Source: a bacterium (lineage in GTDB: Bacteria; Patescibacteriota; Minisyncoccia; Phycocordibacterales; SBAW01). From it: 41,672 nucleotides of DNA. The stretch's first letter is position 1, and every line of letters begins with the position of its first letter. The notes under the pieces were generated by a model. It was given only the letters and a program-made list of their open reading frames with translations. It was not told the DNA's origin and searched no databases. The position numbers were made by a program, and so were the translations under genes. The DNA lies in contig JAKBZO010000004.1 of assembly GCA_021839985.1 (NCBI GenBank), forward strand, positions 1-41,672, given 5' to 3'. This document shows, one piece after another, positions 1 through 8,053 of the stretch.

Positions 1-453
1 ATGCCGGTCGGTACCTTCGTCTACAATGTCGAGATCAAGCCGAAGAATGGCGCGAAGCTCGGGCGCTCTGCTGGTACGCACATCGAAATGATCGCGCGCG
101 ACGGCGGCTATGTCGATCTCAAGATGCCGTCGACCGAGATCCGCAAAGTGCCGGAGACCTGTTTTGCGACGGTCGGCGAAGTGTCGAATCCGGAAAATAA
201 GCTCGTGAAGATCGGCAAGGCAGGCCGTGCGCGCCACATGGGCATCCGCCCGACGGTTCGCGGTTCTGCGATGAACCCGGTCGACCACCCATACGGCGGC
301 GGTGAAGGACGCTCAGGACGCGGTTTGCGCCGCGCGAAGAGCAAGTGGGGCAAGCCGACCGGCAAAGGTCAGAAGACCCGTGCACCGAAGAAGTATTCGA
401 ACTACCTTATCGTTTCCCGCCGCCGTGTCGGTAAGAAACGAAAGGCCGCTTAG
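1..453 (+). CDS. rplB: 50S ribosomal protein L2 (uL2), C-terminal part, truncated by window start
   Basis: Protein ...GIRPTVRGSAMNPVDHPYGGGEGRSGRGLRRAKSKWGKPTGKGQKTR is the L2 C-terminal signature; first gene of an S10-type operon. Confidence 0.96.
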   Translation: MPVGTFVYNVEIKPKNGAKLGRSAGTHIEMIARDGGYVDLKMPSTEIRKVPETCFATVGEVSNPENKLVKIGKAGRARHMGIRPTVRGSAMNPVDHPYGGGEGRSGRGLRRAKSKWGKPTGKGQKTRAPKKYSNYLIVSRRRVGKKRKAA

Positions 454-524
454 TTACTTGCAATTACGTGTTTTTTCCGGTAGAGTGTTTGCACTCCCGC
501 ATGGCGGGTATTTAAATTGAAATC

Positions 525-872
525 ATGGCTCGATCACTTAAAAAAGGACCCTACGTTGATGAAAAACTCCTCAAGAAGATTGAGGGTAAAAAGCCGATCG
601 AAACCGGCATGATCAAGACGTGGGCGCGCCGCAGCCAGATCTCTCCGGAGATGGTCGGCTTCAAGTTCGGCGTCTACAATGGCAAGACACACATCGAGGT
701 GCTTGTCGGTGAGGACATGGTAGGTCATCGCCTCGGCGAATTCTCCCCGACCAAGAAGTTCTTGCGCCACGGCGGTAAGATGCAGAAGGAGCTCGAACAG
801 AAGAAGAAGGAATCCGAGATCGCCGCCGCACAGGCAGCTAAGGCAGCAACGACCGACACGAAGAAGAAATAA
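525..872 (+). CDS. rpsS: 30S ribosomal protein S19
   Basis: [19 protein letters not shown]...[13 protein letters not shown]; position after rplB. Confidence 0.97.
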   Translation: MARSLKKGPYVDEKLLKKIEGKKPIETGMIKTWARRSQISPEMVGFKFGVYNGKTHIEVLVGEDMVGHRLGEFSPTKKFLRHGGKMQKELEQKKKESEIAAAQAAKAATTDTKKK

Positions 873-881
873 TGAACCCAG

Positions 882-940
882 GCATCAGGCTCTAGGCGCT
901 AGGAAATCCCTAAAGCCTAAAGCCTAAAGCCTAAAGCCTT
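882..940 (+). repeat. Heptad-grid element: GCATCAG GCTCTAG GCGCTAG / GAAATCC / (CTAAAGC)x4 CTT, ending at the rplV ATG
   Basis: Read directly; left arm is a degenerate inverted copy of the right arm; all units in 7-nt register. Confidence 0.85.
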
Positions 941-1351
941 ATGAAAACCGCAACCGCACAACTCTCGAACTATCGCCAATCACCGCGCAAGGTGGGGTTG
1001 GTCGTTGGTCTGGTCCGCGGCAAGCGCGTGAATGAAGCGCTCGTTGTTTTGGATGCGATGCCGAAACGTGCGGCGGAGCCGGTCGCCAAGCTCATCCGCT
1101 CCGCGGTCGCCAATGCGCGCACCAAGGGCATTTCGCAAGACGACCTCGTCGTGTCGAAGATGACCGTCGGCCAGGGCGTCGTATTCAAGCGCTCAATGCC
1201 GCGCGCACGCGGAAGCATGTCGATGCTCCAGAAAAAATCAAGCCACGTCACCGTAGAACTTTCGCATGTGGAACCGAAGGCGAAGACTATTAAAAAAGTT
1301 TCGACCAAGGCTAAAGCGCCGAAGGCGGTAGAGGCTGAAGCAACCGAATAA
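941..1351 (+). CDS. rplV: 50S ribosomal protein L22
   Basis: L22-like sequence LSNYRQSPRKVGLVVGLVRGK...; operon position. Confidence 0.95.
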   Translation: MKTATAQLSNYRQSPRKVGLVVGLVRGKRVNEALVVLDAMPKRAAEPVAKLIRSAVANARTKGISQDDLVVSKMTVGQGVVFKRSMPRARGSMSMLQKKSSHVTVELSHVEPKAKTIKKVSTKAKAPKAVEAEATE

Positions 1352-1355
1352 TCAT

Positions 1356-2045
1356 ATGTCTAAAGTCGTTAATCCATTTTCACATCGTTTGACCATTCTG
1401 CGCGACTGGCGTCATCGCTGGTTCGCGGAAGGCCGCGAGTATCAGCAGTTCCTTAAGGCTGACATTCTTTTGCGTGAAGAACTCCTCCGCACGCTCCGCG
1501 GCTCATATGTCGGCGCCATCGAATTCGAGCGCGGCGCCGGCACGCTTCGCATCATCATCAAGACCTCGCGCCCGGGTATGATCATCGGCCGCTCCGGCGA
1601 GGGTTCAACGAAGATCAAGAACCAGATCGTCGCGTTCTTGCAGAAGAAAGGCATCAAGGTGCCGGAGATCAAGCTCGACATCGAGGAGATCCGCACGCCG
1701 GAGGCGAATGCTGCGATCGTCGCATACATGGTCGCTGAAAGTCTTGAGAAGCGCATGCCGTTCCGCCGCGTGCTCAAGCAGACGATCGAGAAGGTCATGG
1801 CGAATCGCGAAGTTAAGGGTGTCCGTATCGCGGTTGCCGGTATGCTCGGCGGCGGTTCGATGTCACGCACCGAAGAACTCAAGCGCGGCCGCGTCCCGCT
1901 TCAGACCCTTCGCGCCGATGTTGACTTCGCACGCGAACGCGCGAATCTCCCGCTTGGTGTCATCGGTATCAAGGTGTGGATCTACAAGGGTGATGTGTTC
2001 GCCAAGGACGCTGCGAAAGAGGCGAAGACGTCAACCAATCGATAA
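1356..2045 (+). CDS. rpsC: 30S ribosomal protein S3
   Basis: KH-domain motif GMIIGRSGEGS and S3 C-terminus GVIGIKVWIYKGD. Confidence 0.97.
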   Translation: MSKVVNPFSHRLTILRDWRHRWFAEGREYQQFLKADILLREELLRTLRGSYVGAIEFERGAGTLRIIIKTSRPGMIIGRSGEGSTKIKNQIVAFLQKKGIKVPEIKLDIEEIRTPEANAAIVAYMVAESLEKRMPFRRVLKQTIEKVMANREVKGVRIAVAGMLGGGSMSRTEELKRGRVPLQTLRADVDFARERANLPLGVIGIKVWIYKGDVFAKDAAKEAKTSTNR

Positions 2046-2058
2046 TTGAGGATCACCT

Positions 2059-2478
2059 ATGCTTTTCCCTAAGAAAGTCAAACACCGAAAATGGCAGACG
2101 GCTCGCCGCAACCCGAAGCGCGCGCTGGTCGCCACGCGTGGTGCCACGATCGCCTTCGGTTCATTCGGCCTCAAGGCGCTGACACCGGCACGTCTTCGCT
2201 CGAACCAGATCGAAAGCGCCCGCAAGGTCATCTCTCGCACGGTCGGCAAGACCGGCAAGGTGTGGATCCGCGTGTTCCCTGACAAACCATTCACCAAGAA
2301 GCCGCCGGAAGTGAAACTCGGTAAGGGTAAGGGTGATCCGGTCGGCTATGAAGTCGAAATTTGGCCAGGCCGCGTTCTGTTCGAAGTCGACGGCGTCTCA
2401 GCGGACGTGGCAGAGAAGGCGCTTCGCAAGGCGAACATGAAACTGCCGCTCAAAGCTCGGGTAGTCGCTCGCGAATAA
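2059..2478 (+). CDS. rplP: 50S ribosomal protein L16
   Basis: MLFPKKVKHRKWQTARR...; L16 C-terminus KLPLKARVVAR. Confidence 0.96.
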   Translation: MLFPKKVKHRKWQTARRNPKRALVATRGATIAFGSFGLKALTPARLRSNQIESARKVISRTVGKTGKVWIRVFPDKPFTKKPPEVKLGKGKGDPVGYEVEIWPGRVLFEVDGVSADVAEKALRKANMKLPLKARVVARE

Positions 2479-2483
2479 ACACT

Positions 2484-2657
2484 ATGGACTTCAAAAAAGC
2501 AACAACTGAAGAGCTGAAGAAATTCGTGAATGAGAAGCGCGATGAAGTGCGCGACTTGCGTTTTTCTTCATCTGGGAGTAAAACACGCAATGTAAAGCAC
2601 GTGCGTGATCTGCGAAAGGATATCGCACGCGCGCTCACGGCAGCGAACCAGAAGTAG
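2484..2657 (+). CDS. rpmC: 50S ribosomal protein L29
   Basis: Short ORF MDFKKATTEELKKFVNEKRDEVRDLRF...RDLRKDIARALT between L16 and S17. Confidence 0.9.
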   Translation: MDFKKATTEELKKFVNEKRDEVRDLRFSSSGSKTRNVKHVRDLRKDIARALTAANQK

Positions 2658-2682
2658 GATAAGGGGCACAGCTAAAACAACT

Positions 2683-2928
2683 ATGGAACAGAAACCAAAG
2701 ATCAAGAAGACGCTCAGCGGCACCGTGGTGTCCGACAAGATGCAGGAAACTGCCGTCGTTGCCGTGTCTCGCTTCGTGAAGCACTCGAAGTACAAGAAGT
2801 ACATCAAGCGCACCAAGAACTACTCCGTGCACAACCCGGGCAACAAAGCGAAAGAAGGCGACACCGTCACGATCCGTTCATGCCGCCCGATCTCGAAGAC
2901 CAAGACGTTCGAAATAGTTTCCGAATAA
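2683..2928 (+). CDS. rpsQ: 30S ribosomal protein S17
   Basis: KTLSGTVVSDKMQETAVVAVSRFVKHSKYKKY; ORF-track start trimmed to the internal ATG at 2683. Confidence 0.95.
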   Translation: MEQKPKIKKTLSGTVVSDKMQETAVVAVSRFVKHSKYKKYIKRTKNYSVHNPGNKAKEGDTVTIRSCRPISKTKTFEIVSE

Positions 2929-2932
2929 TACT

Positions 2933-3313
2933 ATGATCCAAGATCGCTCAATCGTCGTTATCGCAGACAACACCGGTGCCAAGATCGGCCGCGTCTTCAA
3001 AGTGCTTGGCTCAAGCAAGAAGCGCTACGCCCGCATCGGCGAAGTGGTGGTGCTTTCTGTCCAGACCGCTGAGCCGCGCAAGACGATCAAGAAGAAGCAG
3101 GTGCTCAAGGCGGTTGTCGTGCGCCAGAAGCAGCCGTTCCGTCGCAAGGATGGTTCGTATGTCCGTTTCGACGAGAACGCCGTGGTGATCATCGAAGGAT
3201 CCGGCAAGAATGCGAAAGAGCCGAAAGCAGGCCGCATCTTCGGTCCGATCCCCCGTGAGCTCTCAGAACTCGGCTATCAGACGATCATTTCACGCGCGCC
3301 GGAAGTCGTATAA
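2933..3313 (+). CDS. rplN: 50S ribosomal protein L14
   Basis: MIQDRSIVVIADNTGAKIGRVFKVLG... L14 signature. Confidence 0.97.
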   Translation: MIQDRSIVVIADNTGAKIGRVFKVLGSSKKRYARIGEVVVLSVQTAEPRKTIKKKQVLKAVVVRQKQPFRRKDGSYVRFDENAVVIIEGSGKNAKEPKAGRIFGPIPRELSELGYQTIISRAPEVV

Positions 3314-3318
3314 CTACT

Positions 3319-3579
3319 ATGAATACTTTGCATATTAAAAAAGGTGATATGGTCGTCGTCCTTTCCGGCACTGACAAAGGAAAGAAAGGCGCAGTGACCG
3401 CATCGTATCCTTCGATCGGCAAGGTGGTCGTCGAAGGTGTCGGCATGCGCAAGAAGCATCAGAAGCCGCGCCGCGAAGGGCAGCACGGACAGATCGTCGA
3501 AAAGCAGCATGCGATCAACGCTTCGAAGGTCATGAAGGTTGAGGAACAGGAGCGAAAGGCGAAGAATAAGAAGAAATAA
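3319..3579 (+). CDS. rplX: 50S ribosomal protein L24
   Basis: KOW motif KGDMVVVLSGTDKGKKGAV; operon position. Confidence 0.95.
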   Translation: MNTLHIKKGDMVVVLSGTDKGKKGAVTASYPSIGKVVVEGVGMRKKHQKPRREGQHGQIVEKQHAINASKVMKVEEQERKAKNKKK

Positions 3580-3584
3580 TATAG

Positions 3585-3660
3585 GTTTTAGCTGGTAGCT
3601 TGTAGGTGTTAGGGAAACCAAAACTCCTAAAAGCTAAAAGCTAAAAGCTAAAAGCTAAAC
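3585..3660 (+). repeat. Heptad-grid element: GTTTTAG CTGGTAG CTTGTAG GTGTTAG / GGAAACCAAAACTC / (CTAAAAG)x4 CTAAAC, ending at the rplE ATG
   Basis: Read directly; 4 TAG-ending heptads, 14-nt spacer, 4 CTA-starting heptads, all on one 7-nt grid. Confidence 0.9.
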
Positions 3661-4197
3661 ATGGAACTCATTCAAGACAAACAGAAGACCGCATACAAAA
3701 CACTCAAGGATGAGTGCGGCTGGAGCAATGTCATGCAGACGCCGCGCATCGAGAAGGTGGTGGTGTCGGTCGGCACGGGCAAAATGATCAAGGACAAGCA
3801 CCGCATCGAGGTGGTGACGTCTCGCCTTGCGAAGATCACCGGCCAGAAGGCAGCAAGCCGCGGTGCCAAGAAGTCGATTGCGACGTTCAAGACCCGCGAG
3901 GGCGACACGATCGGTTATCAGGTGACGATTCGCGGCGCGCGCGCCAATGATTTCGTTAATCGCCTCATTCATATCGCACTTCCGCGCACCAAGGACTTCA
4001 AGGGTATTTCCGCAAACAGCATCGATGCTATGGGAAACTACACGCTTGGCATCAAGGAGCATGCGATCTTCCCTGAAGCGGCGGACGAAGACATCAAGGA
4101 TATGTTCGGTCTTGCGGTAACGATCGTGACATCTGCGAAGAACAAAAAGGATGCGAAGGCGTATCTCACGCACCTCGGTTTCCCGTTCAAGAAGTAG
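3661..4197 (+). CDS. rplE: 50S ribosomal protein L5
   Basis: L5 motifs IEKVVVSVGTGKMIKDK, ITGQKA, HAIFPE. Confidence 0.96.
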   Translation: MELIQDKQKTAYKTLKDECGWSNVMQTPRIEKVVVSVGTGKMIKDKHRIEVVTSRLAKITGQKAASRGAKKSIATFKTREGDTIGYQVTIRGARANDFVNRLIHIALPRTKDFKGISANSIDAMGNYTLGIKEHAIFPEAADEDIKDMFGLAVTIVTSAKNKKDAKAYLTHLGFPFKK

Positions 4198-4218
4198 ATA
4201 AAAACGTAACTACAAACA

Positions 4219-4247
4219 AAAAGCGCCGGCCATGCCGGCGCTTTTTC
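4219..4247 (+). terminator. Rho-independent terminator after rplE
   Basis: AAAAAGCGCCGGC CAT GCCGGCGCTTTTT perfect stem with T tract. Confidence 0.9.
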
Positions 4248-4330
4248 GACCTGGTTTTCGATCTGGCTTGCTCACCACGGGGTTTTATGGTTGCATATCC
4301 CGAGGTGCTCTTGTTCAGGGAGGTATAGAC

Positions 4331-4924
4331 ATGAACGGTATCATTTCTGGTTTTGCTCCACCCTCAGGCCAGTCGACCGGGACACTTGATCTTTCCGGTT
4401 TTGGCACCGTCCCATTGGTGCGGCCCTTGCCCGCTAAGTCACCATTCGATCCTTGGCTGGAGATAACCCTTGGCGTCCACAAGACAGCGAATGCATATAC
4501 CTCGTCTCTTTCCGCCGCTGGCTATAAAGTCAGCAAAGGTTCACGAGCGATCGCTCCTGTGATCCCGATCAGCCCCTGCAGAGCTAAGATCCGTTTTGCT
4601 TTGACGCTTGGGCACGACCTCGGCCTCAAATATGGTCGCATGGACTATCGTGAGGCATGCGAGATGGGCGCGGCGTGTGGTCTCGGTCTATGTCCGGCAG
4701 AGGTCGGCTTCATTCTTCGATCTTTGTATCGAAGACCGAGTCCTTCTGTCTCGCGATATCTTTTCTTGGCCATGCAGCCTATTCTCGATCCGGAAGGGCG
4801 GGGGAGGATCTTATTCTTGGAGCACCGTCGTGCTGGCCAGTGGCTGGTGGTTCTTACGTTCCCGGCCGACGCAGAGTTCCCATTCTTCGCCAGTTCGCAG
4901 TTCGTCTTCGCGCTTCCTGACTAG
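4331..4924 (+). CDS. Hypothetical protein interrupting the spc operon; resembles the ORF at 25440-26147
   Basis: ATG preceded by AGGGAGGT Shine-Dalgarno; flanked by terminators; C-terminal pattern (QPILDPEGRGRILFLEHRRAGQWL...FVFALPD) parallels that of 25440-26147. Confidence 0.75.
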   Translation: MNGIISGFAPPSGQSTGTLDLSGFGTVPLVRPLPAKSPFDPWLEITLGVHKTANAYTSSLSAAGYKVSKGSRAIAPVIPISPCRAKIRFALTLGHDLGLKYGRMDYREACEMGAACGLGLCPAEVGFILRSLYRRPSPSVSRYLFLAMQPILDPEGRGRILFLEHRRAGQWLVVLTFPADAEFPFFASSQFVFALPD

Positions 4925-4950
4925 CGCTGTTCCCTAGCCAGAAGGCCTCG

Positions 4951-4977
4951 AGCCTCGTGCCAATATGGCACGAGGCT
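4951..4977 (+). terminator. Terminator-like hairpin after the inserted ORF
   Basis: AGCCTCGTGCC AATAT GGCACGAGGCT followed by TTATTTTG. Confidence 0.8.
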
Positions 4978-5058
4978 TTATTTTGATCTTTGAGTGGTCT
5001 TGCTAGATAACGCTTAGCATGGCACTCTGTTCTTAGATACGTTCCTAAGGAGTATTTT

Positions 5059-5256
5059 ATGGATGACGCCAATAACACGGTCTGGCGGTTTTATGACAAA
5101 CCGCTCGCTGTTATGACGCTTTGCAATGACTCCCGGTTCCTGCATTTTTTCCAAGACTGGTGCTTATCTCGAGCGCTTAAGGAATCGTTGCATGGACCGT
5201 TGGCCACGGGCGATGCCGTCAAGCTGCCAGATGGCAGTGAACCACCACACGGTTAG
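5059..5256 (+). CDS. Small hypothetical protein (65 aa) within the spc insertion
   Basis: ATG preceded by AAGGAG; followed by a GC-rich hairpin at about 5262-5293; no recognisable family. Confidence 0.5.
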   Translation: MDDANNTVWRFYDKPLAVMTLCNDSRFLHFFQDWCLSRALKESLHGPLATGDAVKLPDGSEPPHG

Positions 5257-5341
5257 CTCAATCCCTCCCGCCGACAGCCTCGGCAGGAGGGATAACCTTT
5301 GCACCCATTTTCAGTCCACGAAGACAAAGAAGCCGATTTTG

Positions 5342-5370
5342 TTGCATCTGGCAAACACCTATGATAGTAT
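5342..5370 (+). promoter_or_regulatory. Candidate promoter re-initiating spc transcription before rpsN
   Basis: TTGCAT (5342-5347), 17-nt spacer, TAGTAT (5365-5370); then leader hairpin CAAGCC TCCGT GGCTTG at 5378-5394. Confidence 0.5.
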
Positions 5371-5409
5371 GTTGCAGCAAGCCTCCGTGGCTTGTTTTCG
5401 TTAATCTAC

Positions 5410-5595
5410 ATGGCAAAAACATCAACAGTCGTCCGCTCAAGCCGCACGCCGAAGTTCAAATCGCGTGTGGTACGCCGTTGTTTCCGTTGCGGCCGCAAGC
5501 GCGCCTATATGCGTGACTTCGGTATGTGCCGCACCTGTTTCCGCGAAGCGGCGAGCGAAGGACTCATTCCGGGCGTTCGCAAGTCATCCTGGTAA
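5410..5595 (+). CDS. rpsN: 30S ribosomal protein S14, zinc-binding type (type Z)
   Basis: 61 aa with CFRCG...CRTC zinc motif. Confidence 0.95.
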   Translation: MAKTSTVVRSSRTPKFKSRVVRRCFRCGRKRAYMRDFGMCRTCFREAASEGLIPGVRKSSW

Positions 5596-5606
5596 TCTCT
5601 CTGACT

Positions 5607-5643
5607 CTACGAACTACATTCTACGACCTACGTACTAAAATCT
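5607..5643 (+). repeat. CTA-heptad spacer CTACGAA CTACATT CTACGAC CTACGTA CTAAAAT CT ending at the rpsH ATG
   Basis: Read directly; exact 7-nt phasing. Confidence 0.85.
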
Positions 5644-6030
5644 ATGACCACTGATCCCATTGCCGATCTCATCAACCGTCTCAAGAACGCAAGCGCCGTG
5701 CGCCGCGAGCGTGTGGTCGTGCCGTTCTCGAAGATGAAAGAGGCGATCGCCGAGGTGCTCTCGAAGGCAGGCTATGTCGGAGAGGTGAGCCACACGGCCG
5801 CAGGTTCGCTCCAGATCGAGCTCTCGTATCGCGAGGATGGTCGTCCGACCATTTCTGACGCAGAGCGCATCTCAAAGCCGTCACGCCGTCTCTACACAGG
5901 CTCTCAGGATATCCATCCGGTCAAGCGCGGTCACGGTCTTTTGGTGCTTTCAACACCGGCTGGCATTCTCACTGGCGAGGAAGCGCGCAAGAAGCACGTT
6001 GGCGGCGAAACCCTGTTCAAGATCTGGTAA
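5644..6030 (+). CDS. rpsH: 30S ribosomal protein S8
   Basis: MTTDPIADLINRLKNAS...; HGLLVLSTPAGILTGEEARKKHVGGE. Confidence 0.97.
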   Translation: MTTDPIADLINRLKNASAVRRERVVVPFSKMKEAIAEVLSKAGYVGEVSHTAAGSLQIELSYREDGRPTISDAERISKPSRRLYTGSQDIHPVKRGHGLLVLSTPAGILTGEEARKKHVGGETLFKIW

Positions 6031-6039
6031 TTGATTTTT

Positions 6040-6579
6040 ATGAAACTCCCACGTCTCGCAAAAAAGCCGATAACGATCTCCGCAAAGACAGAAGTCGTTT
6101 CTGAGGCTGGTGTCGTGCGCGTGAAGGGTCCGAAGGGCGAGCTTACTCGCGCCATCCACCCGCTCGTGAGTGTCGAAGTTACGCCGGAGGGTGTGAAAGT
6201 GTCGCCGAAGAAAGAGAGCAACGAAACTCGCACGCTCACTGGCACCTATGTCTCGCATGTTAAGAATATGATCGGCGGCGTAAATGAGGGTTTCTCAAAG
6301 AAGCTTCTCGTCGAAGGCGTCGGCTTCAAGTGGAGCGTTGCCGGCAACAATGTCGACCTCTCCCTCGGCTTCTCGCACCCGGTGAAGGTAGCGATCCCGG
6401 CAGGCCTCACGGTGGTGGCAGAGAAGAACGCACTCACGATCTCCGGCATCGACAAAGAGATGGTCGGCCAGTTCGCCGCAGACATTCGCGCACTCAAGAA
6501 GCCGGAGCCGTACAAGGGCAAGGGTATTCGCTACGAGGGCGAAGTGATCCGCCGCAAGCAGGGTAAGAAAGCAGCATAA
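6040..6579 (+). CDS. rplF: 50S ribosomal protein L6
   Basis: L6-like; C-terminus KKPEPYKGKGIRYEGEVIRRKQGKKA; start trimmed to ATG at 6040. Confidence 0.96.
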   Translation: MKLPRLAKKPITISAKTEVVSEAGVVRVKGPKGELTRAIHPLVSVEVTPEGVKVSPKKESNETRTLTGTYVSHVKNMIGGVNEGFSKKLLVEGVGFKWSVAGNNVDLSLGFSHPVKVAIPAGLTVVAEKNALTISGIDKEMVGQFAADIRALKKPEPYKGKGIRYEGEVIRRKQGKKAA

Positions 6580-6581
6580 CC

Positions 6582-6932
6582 ATGAATAACGCACAGAAAA
6601 AACAAGAAGGACGACAGCGACGCCATGCGCGTGTTCGTGCGCGCATTGAGGGCACGACACAGCGCCCGCGGCTGGCGGTCTACAAGTCGAATCGTTATTT
6701 GCACGCGCAGATCATTGATGATACGGTAGGCAAGACGCTTATTGCCGGCTCAACCAAGGCTATCGCAAAGGAGACCAAGACGGCAGGCGCAGAGCTTCTC
6801 GGCAAGGATCTCGCAAAGCGCGCGCAAGCAGCTGGCATCAAGACGGTCGTATTCGATCGCGGCGGATTCCGCTACACTGGTCGTATTGCGGCACTGGCTG
6901 ACGCGGTACGCGAGGCAGGACTCACCATGTAA
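6582..6932 (+). CDS. rplR: 50S ribosomal protein L18
   Basis: RPRLAVYKSNRYLHAQIIDD...FDRGGFRYTGRIAALADAVREAGL. Confidence 0.96.
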   Translation: MNNAQKKQEGRQRRHARVRARIEGTTQRPRLAVYKSNRYLHAQIIDDTVGKTLIAGSTKAIAKETKTAGAELLGKDLAKRAQAAGIKTVVFDRGGFRYTGRIAALADAVREAGLTM

Positions 6933-6937
6933 TTTTT

Positions 6938-7516
6938 ATGGAAACAGAAACAACGACCACTGAGAATACCACGAACACAACGCCGGCAGCGGAAGTTGCT
7001 TCGACAGCAGCGCCTCGCGAGAGCGAGCGCCGTGGCGGCCGCATAAAGCGCGAACGCCGTCCGTCATCGCGCCCGCCGCGCGCCCGCTCCGAGTTCGATC
7101 AGCGCATCATCGCGATGCGCCGCGTGACTCGCGTCGTCTCCGGCGGCCGCCGCTTCTCATTCAGCGTCGCTATCGTAATCGGCAATAAGAAGGGCAAGGT
7201 CGGCGTCGGTATCGGCAAAGCGGGCGACACGTCGCTCGCGATCGACAAGGCCGTGCGAAGCGCCAAGAAGAATCTCATCACCGTTCCGCTCACGAAGGAC
7301 TCGTCGATCGCTCATGATGTGTCGGCAAAGTACTGCGCATCGGTCGTAGCGATCATGCCGGTCGCCGGCCGCGGTACGGTCGCCGGTTCGTCTATCCGCC
7401 CCGTGCTTGAATTGGGCGGCATCACCAACGTCATCGCCAAGATGCACTCCGGCAGCAAGAACACCCTCAACAACGCACGCGCCGCTATCGAAGCGCTCAA
7501 GACGCTCAAAGCGTAA
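6938..7516 (+). CDS. rpsE: 30S ribosomal protein S5
   Basis: RRVTRVVSGGRRFSFSVAIVIGNKKGKVGVGIGKAG; S5 motif. Confidence 0.97.
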   Translation: METETTTTENTTNTTPAAEVASTAAPRESERRGGRIKRERRPSSRPPRARSEFDQRIIAMRRVTRVVSGGRRFSFSVAIVIGNKKGKVGVGIGKAGDTSLAIDKAVRSAKKNLITVPLTKDSSIAHDVSAKYCASVVAIMPVAGRGTVAGSSIRPVLELGGITNVIAKMHSGSKNTLNNARAAIEALKTLKA

Positions 7517-7543
7517 CGTGATCGGTAATCAATTTCATTCACT

Positions 7544-7978
7544 ATGCAACTTCACGAACTAAAACGAGCAACGCCGAATAAGGATGAGAAACGCGTCGGA
7601 CGCGGGGGTATTCGCGGTAAGACGTCCGGTCGCGGTACCAAGGGTCAGAAGGCGCGCGCTGGTCATCGCATCCGCCCAGCTATCCGCGAACAGCTCAAGA
7701 AGCTCCCGAAGCTCCGCGGCTATGCTCAGAAGAGCATTCAGGAGAAGCCATTCGTCGTGAATGTCCGCGATCTCGACGCGGTATTCGCAAGCGGTGAGAC
7801 CATTACGCCGAAGGTGCTCGTCGAGCGCAATGTCGTTCGCGCGAAGCGCTCGCAAGCGCTCGTGGTGAAGGTGCTCGCGGTAGGGGAGATCTCGAAGAAA
7901 CTTACGATCTCCGGATGCTCGGTCTCGAAAGCCGCACAGGCAAAGATCGAAGCGGCGGGCGGCACTGTAAGTCATTAG
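7544..7978 (+). CDS. rplO: 50S ribosomal protein L15 (directly after rpsE; no rpmD between)
   Basis: MQLHELKRATPNKDEKRVGRGGIRGKTSGRGTKGQKARAG. Confidence 0.96.
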   Translation: MQLHELKRATPNKDEKRVGRGGIRGKTSGRGTKGQKARAGHRIRPAIREQLKKLPKLRGYAQKSIQEKPFVVNVRDLDAVFASGETITPKVLVERNVVRAKRSQALVVKVLAVGEISKKLTISGCSVSKAAQAKIEAAGGTVSH

Positions 7979-8019
7979 AACGCAGTCCGTAGAAGCTCAG
8001 GTACAAGATCAAATCATAA

Positions 8020-8053
8020 CTACGTTCTACCTTCTACGCACGACGAACTGATT
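8020..8053 (+). repeat. CTA-heptad spacer CTACGTT CTACCTT CTACGCA CGACGAA CTGATT ending at the secY ATG
   Basis: Read directly; CGTAGAAG (7988-7995) is inverted to CTTCTACG (8031-8038). Confidence 0.75.

Noticed and set aside
302-520. Small overlapping ORFs inside ribosomal-protein genes on both strands
   Set aside because: Out-of-frame shadows of well-conserved genes
882-3660. CRISPR-like interpretation of the short tandem repeats
   Set aside because: Units are 7 bp with no unique spacers and no cas genes in the window
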